From the NCBI GenBank assembly GCA_001314905.1, contig LJZT01000037.1:1-38003 (forward strand): DNA of 38,003 nt, in the 5' to 3' direction. Position numbers and translations under genes: made by a program. The notes below the pieces were generated by a model. It was not told where the DNA came from and did no database searches. It saw only the letters and a list, made by a program, of their open reading frames with translations. This document shows positions 31,971 to 38,003 of the stretch, one piece after another (position 1 is the stretch's first letter; the number at the start of each line of letters is the position of its first letter). This DNA comes from Phormidium sp. OSCR. Its GTDB lineage: Bacteria; Cyanobacteriota; Cyanobacteriia; Cyanobacteriales; Geitlerinemataceae.

Positions 31971-34304
31971 TCAACACTCGCTATCTGATGTATAGAGAAC
32001 GACCTGGCCTCGGCCGGCCTCTTTGGCTTGATAGAGGGCCTGATCCGCCCGACGATAGAGGATTGGTAAATCATTCCCATGTTGGGGAAATTCAGCTACG
32101 CCGGCACTAAATGTAATACTTAAATGAACCCCGTGATCGAGGACAAATGTCTGCGATCGCCATCGGTCTAAGACCACCGATAACCGCTCGACGGCACTCA
32201 CTGCACTGGTATCGGCCATGACCACCACAAACTCCTCGCCTCCCCAGCGGCCCACCACATCATCGGGCCGAAACGCATCACGCAACATCTCCCCAAAGCG
32301 GTGTAACACCAAATCCCCTGTGGCATGGCCATAGGTATCATTGACCGGTTTAAAGTGATCCAGGTCTAACATGGCAAAACTGGCGGGACGGTTATTACGT
32401 AGGGCAATCCGTAATAGATTGGCAATGTCATAACTGGACTTGCGGCGATTTGCCAGGCCCGTCAGAGGATCGAGTTCAGCCAGGTTTTGCAGAAGTTTCG
32501 TCCGTTCGAGGCGATTAAACAGCCGCGAAATCAGTTCTGGCCCCGAAATCGGTTTACTGACATAATCATCGGCCCCCGCTTGAAAAATCCGATCCACCGT
32601 CGCCGAGTCGGTATGGGCCGTTAGAAACAAAATCGGCAATTTGCGCCATTGGGGTTCATTGCGAACCACCTGACAGAGTTCAATACCGCTGTAATGGGGC
32701 ATTTCAAAATCTAAGACCAGCAAATCCGGCATAAAGGTTTCTAAGGCTTGCCAAAATTCCCGTGGGTCGTCAAGGCTTTGCAGTTCTAGCCCCCAGGGAC
32801 TTAGGAGGGTGCTTAAGCCTTGCAATTCTTGGCGGTCATCATCGACAATCATGACCTTGGCCGCCGTGTGCGATCGCTGAATCACTTCCATCGCCACTTC
32901 CATAATTTGCGGCATCGGGATCGGCTTTTGCAGAAACGCTTGACTTCCTAAACGAGACACCGAGAGGCGATCCTGGAAACTATCACGCACCGTCAACACT
33001 ACTACTGGAATCTCGGGGCGATTGCGGGCCAGTTCTTCGAGTAGCATTAAGCCATCTTCTCCGGGTTCAGGAAAATTGAGATCCAAGAGAATTAACCCCG
33101 GCGAATAGGTGACGATGGCCGGGCGGGCCTCCTGGACTGTGGTGGCAATTTTGACATCCATGCCCCAGGTTTCGGCTTCTTCGGCGATTTGTTCGGCCAG
33201 GAGGCGATCGTCATCGACAATCAGTAAGCGCCGTTGTTCAGGATCAGGTAAAGTCGGCGGTTCCGGGACAACCGCTGTGGGATGTCCTTGAAACTGCTGC
33301 CGCAACTCCACTAACCACTGTTGTAGTTGATCGAGTTGCGGCTGGGTGAAGGCCCGTTCTTGCAGCAACATTTCCTCAATTTTGCGGGCTAGGCTGGACC
33401 CATAGTGATAGCCAAAAGTGCCGAGGGACCCAGCCAGCTTATGGGCTTCTTGGCGGGCGGTTCCCTGTAAACTTTCATCATGGGCCGCTAAGGCAGAAAT
33501 TCCTTCTTCGAGTAAGTCAACCCGTTTGAGGACATTGGGTTTAATCCGTTTCCAGAGGGCCTGAATGGCATTGAGGGTTGTTGCATTGCGATTAGTTGCA
33601 GCATTGGGGTCAGGATTGGGGGGGTCGTCATCACAATCCTGGAGTCGATAGCCCACACCATAGATGGTTTCGATGAGTTTTGGTGGTGCATCGACGGCTT
33701 TGAGTTTGGTGCGTAAGCCCTTGATATGGGCGCGTAGGGTGTTTTCCGTGGGCGGTTCTTCCAGGGACCAGAGATGCTCGATAATGACCTCCCGTGAGAA
33801 GACTTGAGTCGGCGATCGCAAAAACAGTTCGAGGAGGGCGTATTCTTTAGGTGTCAGAGATAAGGGGCGACCATCATAACTGACCTCACAGGTGGCCGGA
33901 TCGAGTTGTAGAGGTCCCCAGGTCAGGATGGGTGGGCGAGAATAGCGTCCCCGTCGCACTAAGGCGCGAATCCGGGCCAAGAGTTCTTCGAGGCCCACGG
34001 GTTTCACCACATAGTCATCGGCCCCTGCATCTAAACCCAAAACCTTATCCCGGCTGTTATCGAGGGCCGTCAACAACAGCACCGGCATTTGATAATGTTC
34101 TGAGCGTAGAGTTTTACAGAGCGTGATTCCATCGAGTTTCGGCAGCACCACATCGAGCACCAGCAAGTCATAGTCAAAGGTGCGAGCGTAGTTAAGTCCA
34201 CTTTCTCCGTCAACGGCTACATCGACGATGTAGTTGCGATCGCTCAGATATTGATTGAGGAGTTGAGCGAGATATTCGTCATCTTCAACTAACAGAATTT
34301 TCAC
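31971..34304 (-). CDS. Hybrid regulator: REC-wHTH-HPt-REC-REC-GGDEF diguanylate cyclase
   Basis: This 777-residue protein combines six modules. Residues 1-115 form a receiver (Asp51, Lys101); 125-222 an OmpR/PhoB winged-helix DNA-binding domain (LSLTPKEYALLELFLRSP, ENTLRAHIKGLRTKL, IETIYGVGYRL); about 250-345 an HPt domain with His288 in EAHKLAGSLGTFG. A second receiver spans 358-475 (Asp408, Lys460) and a third 483-600 (Asp532, Lys584). A diguanylate cyclase domain from 610 has DPLTGLANRR, MLDLDHFKPVNDTYGH, GGEEF at 688-692 and the inhibitory I-site RPDD at 679-682. It should make cyclic di-GMP and may also bind DNA. The start is GTG 34304, giving MKILLVEDD as in OmpR proteins; the open frame continues to 34655 but shows nothing protein-like. 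It is the first gene of the leftward signalling block. Confidence 0.9.
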   Translation of the reverse strand: MKILLVEDDEYLAQLLNQYLSDRNYIVDVAVDGESGLNYARTFDYDLLVLDVVLPKLDGITLCKTLRSEHYQMPVLLLTALDNSRDKVLGLDAGADDYVVKPVGLEELLARIRALVRRGRYSRPPILTWGPLQLDPATCEVSYDGRPLSLTPKEYALLELFLRSPTQVFSREVIIEHLWSLEEPPTENTLRAHIKGLRTKLKAVDAPPKLIETIYGVGYRLQDCDDDPPNPDPNAATNRNATTLNAIQALWKRIKPNVLKRVDLLEEGISALAAHDESLQGTARQEAHKLAGSLGTFGYHYGSSLARKIEEMLLQERAFTQPQLDQLQQWLVELRQQFQGHPTAVVPEPPTLPDPEQRRLLIVDDDRLLAEQIAEEAETWGMDVKIATTVQEARPAIVTYSPGLILLDLNFPEPGEDGLMLLEELARNRPEIPVVVLTVRDSFQDRLSVSRLGSQAFLQKPIPMPQIMEVAMEVIQRSHTAAKVMIVDDDRQELQGLSTLLSPWGLELQSLDDPREFWQALETFMPDLLVLDFEMPHYSGIELCQVVRNEPQWRKLPILFLTAHTDSATVDRIFQAGADDYVSKPISGPELISRLFNRLERTKLLQNLAELDPLTGLANRRKSSYDIANLLRIALRNNRPASFAMLDLDHFKPVNDTYGHATGDLVLHRFGEMLRDAFRPDDVVGRWGGEEFVVVMADTSAVSAVERLSVVLDRWRSQTFVLDHGVHLSITFSAGVAEFPQHGNDLPILYRRADQALYQAKEAGRGQVVLYTSDSEC

Positions 34305-34698
34305 GATTACACTTCGACTCAGACAGAACCTTGAACCCGGCCATACGCCACTGTAGTTCAGAACAATGGAGGAGGGAGAGACCACACTCGAACCGGGAAA
34401 CCCGTTGATCGCCCTCCCCTCATCGTTCGGGCTAGTATTTCGAGTTAGTACTTCGAGCCTAGCATTTTGCTTTTCCTTGTTCAGCACAACCAACCCTGTT
34501 GCGAGCTGGGGCCTCAATCCCCTCATCACTCCCGCCTCACCGCCAAGGCAGTGGGCTGATAATGGTATTCTATCGATTTCCTTCGGCTTGCCTCGAACGA
34601 CTCTCCCTGAGCATCGAGTCAGCTTGCTATGGTAGAGAAGTGCATCGGCCTTCAATCCAGGAAATCGCCGCTTTTTTTATTGACAAAACTAGAAAAAT
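34305..34698. other. Gene-free divergent gap between GGDEF regulator and PAP/fibrillin gene
   Basis: This 394-bp stretch holds the 5' sides of two divergent genes. Both strands have open frames here (for example 34366-34635 on the plus strand, and the upstream extension of the regulator on the minus strand), but their sequences have no recognisable domain or plausible start signal. A poly-T run at 34672-34678 precedes the promoter-like TTGACA at 34680. I see no RNA gene. Confidence 0.5.
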
Positions 34699-34708
34699 AT
34701 GATATACA
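34680..34708 (+). promoter_or_regulatory. Promoter-like boxes overlapping the PAP/fibrillin start codon
   Basis: TTGACA (34680-34685) and TATACA (34703-34708) have a 17-bp spacer and are close to consensus. The -10 box lies inside codons 2-4 of the gene as annotated (ATG 34699). Either the match is fortuitous or transcription starts near 34715 and translation from a downstream start such as ATG 34720. Confidence 0.4.
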
Positions 34709-35280
34709 AAGACGACTTAATGCGGGCGATCGCCGGGCAAAACCGAGGACTCGAAGCCAGCGATACCGACAAAACCGCCATCCTCAGTGCGATCGCCCGA
34801 CTCGAAGACCGCAACCCCACCCCCAGACCCCTCGAAGCCCCGGCCCTCCTAGACGGCAACTGGCGACTCCTCTACACCACCAGTCGCGAACTTCTCAATA
34901 TCGACCGTTTCCCCTTCTACAACCTGGGGGAGATTTACCAATGTATCCGCCTAGAAGACCGTAAAATCTACAACATCGCCCAACTGCAAGGCCTGCCCTA
35001 TCTCGACGGCCTCATTAGCGTCGCCGCCCAATTCACCCCCACCTCCCCCGTCCGCGTCACCGTCAAATTTCAGCGTTTCGTCGTCGGCCTGCAACGAGCC
35101 ATCAACTACCGCAACCCCAACCAATTCATCAACGCCTTAGAATCCTCACAAAAATTCCTAGCCCTCGATTCCCAAATCCAAAGCGATCGCCAAGGCTGGC
35201 TCGACATCACCTATCTCGACGAAACCCTCCGCATCGGCCGAGGGAACGTCGGCAGTGTTTTTGTCCTGGCCAAAGCTTAA
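34699..35280 (+). CDS. PAP/fibrillin family protein
   Basis: The 193-residue protein is a full-length cyanobacterial member of the plastid-lipid-associated protein (PAP/fibrillin) family, thylakoid-associated lipocalin-like proteins linked to photoprotection and lipid binding in plants. It has the N-terminal AIAGQNRGLEASDTDKTAI helix, the PLEAPALLDGNWRLLYTTS signature, and the C-terminal QGWLDITYLDETLRIGRGN, GSVFVLAK strands that contain the family's conserved ending. ATG 34699 fits homologue length, but ATG 34720 is possible given the overlapping promoter-like boxes. It is convergent with the pentapeptide gene, with 9 bp between stops. The codon usage is notably C-rich at third positions. 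Confidence 0.88.
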   Translation: MIYKDDLMRAIAGQNRGLEASDTDKTAILSAIARLEDRNPTPRPLEAPALLDGNWRLLYTTSRELLNIDRFPFYNLGEIYQCIRLEDRKIYNIAQLQGLPYLDGLISVAAQFTPTSPVRVTVKFQRFVVGLQRAINYRNPNQFINALESSQKFLALDSQIQSDRQGWLDITYLDETLRIGRGNVGSVFVLAKA

Positions 35281-35289
35281 CTCCGAAAG

Positions 35290-36318
35290 CTAAACCTGGG
35301 GAATCGTCGCCCCCGTCAGCACAGCATCCGTAAAATCGGCCCCCTCAATAATGGCATCAGTCAAATCCGCCTCAGTCAAATCCGCCCCCCGAAACAGCAC
35401 CCCGGTCAAATCCGCCCCAGAGAAGCGCGTCCCCTGTAACTGCGCCCCCGTCAAATTAGCCCCAAACATATAGCTATAGGTCAAATTCGTCCCCCTTAAC
35501 ACCGCGCCCATCAACAACGTTTCACTCAACACCGCCCCCTGAAGATTAGCCCCACTCAAATCGGCCCCCTGAAAATCACCAAGATTCAACGCCGCCCCCG
35601 ACAAGTCCGCGTCCGCAAAGATAGCAGCGACAGCAACCGCCCCCGTCAGTCGTCCCTCCGGAAGCATCACATCCGTCAAATCGGCATTGACGAGATTAGC
35701 CCGATTCAAATTAACGCCAAATCCCGAACTCCCCCTCAACGTCGCCTCACGCAAACTGGCCCCCTGAAAATTCGCCTGACTCCAGCGAACCTGCTGCAAA
35801 TCCGCCCCGTCGAGACTCGCACTTCTAAAATCAGCCCCCGCCAAATTCGCCCCAGCCAGATTGACGCGGTTTAAACGCGCCGAGAGGAATTGCGCCCCCT
35901 GTAACTGCGCTCCCTCCAGATTGGCCCGTCCTAACCGGGCAAAATTGAAGTTAGCCTGAGTCAGATTCGCCCCTTGCAACTGGGCCTGTCCCAATTGGCC
36001 CTCGACAACAATGGCTTGACTCAAATTGGCCTGTTGTAAGTTCGTTTGAGTCAAAATCGCCCCTTCCAGGTTTGCTCCTTCCAGGTTCGCCCCCTCCAGG
36101 TTCGTCTGGTTGAGATTAGCCCCGCGCAAATCGACTCCCTGCAATTGCGCCCCCGACAAGTCCAATTCTTGCAAGTCACAACGACGACAGGCTTGAGTCT
36201 GCTGAAGTTGCTCAACCGGAGTACGACGAGCGCCATAGCCAGGTGTCGCGTCCATCGTGATGGTTCCCAAGACTAGCAATCCTAGGGATAAACCCTTCCA
36301 AGGGAATACTCGTTTCAT
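35290..36318 (-). CDS. Secreted pentapeptide-repeat protein
   Basis: The 342-residue protein has an N-terminal signal-like region (MKRVFPWKGLSLGLLVLGTI, ending near GYGA at residue 30). A short leader with a CRRC pair (residues 44-47) is followed by about 58 consecutive A(D/N)LXX pentapeptides to the C-terminus, for example GANLEGANLEGANLEGA. The repeats should form one uninterrupted right-handed quadrilateral beta-helix. The protein is probably periplasmic or lumenal. Pentapeptide proteins are common in cyanobacteria and mostly of unknown function. It lies 75 bp downstream of pxcA on the same strand. Confidence 0.9.
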   Translation of the reverse strand: MKRVFPWKGLSLGLLVLGTITMDATPGYGARRTPVEQLQQTQACRRCDLQELDLSGAQLQGVDLRGANLNQTNLEGANLEGANLEGAILTQTNLQQANLSQAIVVEGQLGQAQLQGANLTQANFNFARLGRANLEGAQLQGAQFLSARLNRVNLAGANLAGADFRSASLDGADLQQVRWSQANFQGASLREATLRGSSGFGVNLNRANLVNADLTDVMLPEGRLTGAVAVAAIFADADLSGAALNLGDFQGADLSGANLQGAVLSETLLMGAVLRGTNLTYSYMFGANLTGAQLQGTRFSGADLTGVLFRGADLTEADLTDAIIEGADFTDAVLTGATIPQV

Positions 36319-36393
36319 TTTTGTTTGTTTGAATTAGGGTTAATTGTTCGTTTTTGGTGTTAATTTCTACGGGGTGTGTTGAGGGTGTTCAGG

Positions 36394-37872
36394 TTACTCA
36401 TTCATATTGCGATAGGTCGCCACCGCCGAGGGAGAAATTCGATTGAGATAACGGAAAATCCAGTATTTCATCACCGTATCCAAAATCACCGGGAAGGTGG
36501 CAATAAACATAAAGTTGAAATCCCGGCTTTCAGCCAAGCCAAAGTGATGAGACACCCCTTCGAGGATGATTTCCCACCCGTGGGGGGAGTGGTAGCCCAC
36601 AAAAATATCAGTAAAGAGGATAATAATGAAAGCTTTAGCACTATCACTGAGTCCATAAATCAGGTCATCAATAAAAGATTTAACGATCGCAATCTCCCGT
36701 TTACTATTCATTAACACCAAAATAAAAGCCCCCAATGAACAGAGGTCGGCTGCCACATTTTGCAGAGCATTATTACTCATATCCTGATATTTACGAGCAA
36801 TCTCACGGGCTTCTTCAGATACTTGAGCCTCAAACTCTTCCTCTGATAAGTTGGGGGCGGAGCCGATGGCCATGCGAAATCGGAGCCGCTCTTCATAGTG
36901 ATTCAACTCGCGATAGGCTTCTTCTTCAAAGTCTGGATTGATAAATAGTTCAATTTGCTCATAAAAATACTCATTATAAATTGGACGAATAATGAGGTTT
37001 TTAGAGACTTGGTGAGTTAAAAGAGGAACAAGAATCAACAGTAAAATAAACTTCAGAGAAATAACAGTTTTACTTTTATAATAGCGAAATTTCTCAACAA
37101 CATCGTCTTCTGCCCTCGGGTCAAGTTCTTCTTTAATCCGATTGATAGTTCTCAGAATTGAGCGGGGTAATAAACTCGCTTGTCCTGAAATCGATTCGAC
37201 ATCACTCGCCGTATTAACACGAGATGTACGCGCGGTTTTAAAATCATCACGCCAATTGCGGGTGGGACTGCTGGCCCCTTGATTAAAACGATTGGAGAGA
37301 TCCTGAAACGGATCAGCATCGGTCTGAGCCTTAGAGGGAGACCCGTTGGCTGACTGTCGAGACGGACGGTTGCCTTGTAAGGGTTTGGGAGTTTCCCGAG
37401 GTTGAGCGTCAATGGGGGAACCAGGAGCCGTTGAGGGAGGTTGTGAGAAATACTTCCCAGCAATCTCATCGATGATTTTCAGCTTTTTAAGATTCTCTGA
37501 AAATTGATACGTGTCGTCAGGAGAATAGCGCGATTTCGAGTCATCGGTGGCTTGTAATTGAATCGGTTTCAGAGAGGAGGAAGACCGGGTAATCCAATCG
37601 AGAGTGCTGCGGCTGGCCCGAAACTCTCGGAGGCGGCGTTGAATGATGTCGAGGTTGCGATCGCGCTCCGCTTTGAGTTGTCCCCATTCTAGGGAGGTAT
37701 AGCGATCGCCATCGGCGGTCATTTTCCCCCCCTGAAAATACTGCTGTTCGAGCCGCTGTAGAGTCAACGCAGCGTCATAGGCAGCATCCAAGGCTCGCTC
37801 AGGGGTCTTGAAATACCAACGGCGTACACGACGCAATAGGCCAAACAGGCCAGACGAGTCTGAGTTTTGCAT
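36394..37872 (-). CDS. pxcA: Proton extrusion protein PxcA (CemA/PcxA family)
   Basis: PxcA is needed for light-induced Na+-dependent proton extrusion in cyanobacteria and is related to chloroplast envelope protein CemA. The 492-residue protein has a cytoplasmic N-terminal part with the conserved LRRVRRWYFKTPERALDAAY and a low-complexity segment (about 150-230). The C-terminal half has four membrane segments: ISLKFILLLILVPLLTHQV, VAADLCSLGAFILVLMN, AFIIILFTDIFVGYHSPHGW and FMFIATFPVILDTVMKYWIF. It ends in YLNRISPSAVATYRNMNE, the family's conserved tail. ATG 37872 gives MQNSDSSGLFGLL; the frame to 37908 adds residues not expected. It is upstream of the pentapeptide gene on the same strand. Confidence 0.93.
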   Translation of the reverse strand: MQNSDSSGLFGLLRRVRRWYFKTPERALDAAYDAALTLQRLEQQYFQGGKMTADGDRYTSLEWGQLKAERDRNLDIIQRRLREFRASRSTLDWITRSSSSLKPIQLQATDDSKSRYSPDDTYQFSENLKKLKIIDEIAGKYFSQPPSTAPGSPIDAQPRETPKPLQGNRPSRQSANGSPSKAQTDADPFQDLSNRFNQGASSPTRNWRDDFKTARTSRVNTASDVESISGQASLLPRSILRTINRIKEELDPRAEDDVVEKFRYYKSKTVISLKFILLLILVPLLTHQVSKNLIIRPIYNEYFYEQIELFINPDFEEEAYRELNHYEERLRFRMAIGSAPNLSEEEFEAQVSEEAREIARKYQDMSNNALQNVAADLCSLGAFILVLMNSKREIAIVKSFIDDLIYGLSDSAKAFIIILFTDIFVGYHSPHGWEIILEGVSHHFGLAESRDFNFMFIATFPVILDTVMKYWIFRYLNRISPSAVATYRNMNE

Positions 37873-37932
37873 AGTTGAAATACACAAGAGTGAGCCGAAT
37901 GGAATCACGTAAAACTCCTGGGAGGGTTGGAA

Positions 37933-38001
37933 GCTCCGTGATTGATCGCGGAGAGGAAAACCGACTCAAGCGGCTTTAGCCGCCAGCCCCCCCTTGCGGG
38001 G
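37933..38001. repeat. Cluster of short inverted repeats at the right edge
   Basis: Three small hairpins follow each other: CTCCG-10 nt-CGGAG (37933-37952), GCGGCT-2 nt-AGCCGC (37970-37983) and CCCC-4 nt-GGGG (37990-38001). The middle one resembles the palindrome at 15058-15072. They lie upstream of pxcA and the window ends here, so their context is incomplete. Confidence 0.5.
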
Positions 38002-38003
38002 TG

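Noticed and set aside
34366-34635. 89-codon rightward frame in the regulator/PAP gap
   Set aside because: It starts in a GC-rich stretch without a ribosome-binding site. The hydrophobic part is patchy and I see no family resemblance.
34305-34655. N-terminal extension of the GGDEF regulator (117 extra residues)
   Set aside because: The receiver domain starts right at GTG 34304 as in OmpR proteins. The upstream frame has no domain, start signal or protein-like composition.

Overview
The window is chromosomal DNA from a cyanobacterium, most likely a filamentous one of the Phormidium/Oscillatoria type; the genus is only a guess. The evidence is the many copies of the HIP1 octamer GCGATCGC inside and between genes, together with NtcA, the PSRP-3/Ycf65 ribosomal protein, PxcA/CemA, PAP/fibrillin, the bifunctional-nuclease (DUF151) protein, DUF3084, pentapeptide-repeat proteins and cyanobacterial-type ClpS. 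I see no rRNA, tRNA, CRISPR array, phage genes or transposase gene. Heptanucleotide tandem repeats (STRR type) occur at three places, each just after or overlapping the 3' end of a gene.

Layout. Positions 1-3.3 kb: two heptamer arrays, then a leftward run sppA-aroH-recN. 3.4-6.6 kb: rightward DMT exporter, a peptidoglycan-binding/transmembrane/HEAT-repeat protein, and a GGCT-like protein. 6.7-8.4 kb: leftward ferredoxin-type aldo/keto reductase and the DUF151 protein. 8.5-11.0 kb: rightward riboflavin synthase, a lipoprotein-like protein and a YbhN-like membrane protein. 11.0-14.0 kb: an orphan near-consensus promoter in a gene-free gap, then leftward PSRP-3, methyltransferase and sulfotransferase. 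14.1-17.9 kb: HAD hydrolase, a leftward GT2 glycosyltransferase with a small membrane protein, then clpS and a CPBP protease. 18.2-22.3 kb: a SpoIID-domain protein head-to-head with a two-gene ZorA/ZorB-like membrane motor, followed by a composite repeat. 22.3-25.7 kb: DUF3084, ntcA and fabI. 25.8-34.3 kb: a leftward signalling block of a giant PAS/GAF histidine kinase, a single-domain receiver and a REC-wHTH-HPt-REC-REC-GGDEF regulator. 34.7-37.9 kb: PAP/fibrillin, a secreted pentapeptide-repeat protein and the proton-extrusion protein PxcA.

Most genes are core housekeeping. The parts that stand out are (i) the ZorAB-like stator pair without ZorC/D/E effectors, next to a cell-wall (SpoIID) gene; (ii) the signalling block, where one polypeptide joins a DNA-binding response regulator to a phosphotransfer module and a diguanylate cyclase; (iii) the PG-binding/TM/HEAT protein that could link wall and cytosol; and (iv) several non-coding signals: an orphan promoter followed by structured sequence, a tandem-repeat plus palindrome ahead of ribE, a ~26-bp motif shared by two gaps, and heptamer arrays that supply stop codons. 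Start sites given here often differ from the longest open frame; the reason is stated in each entry.
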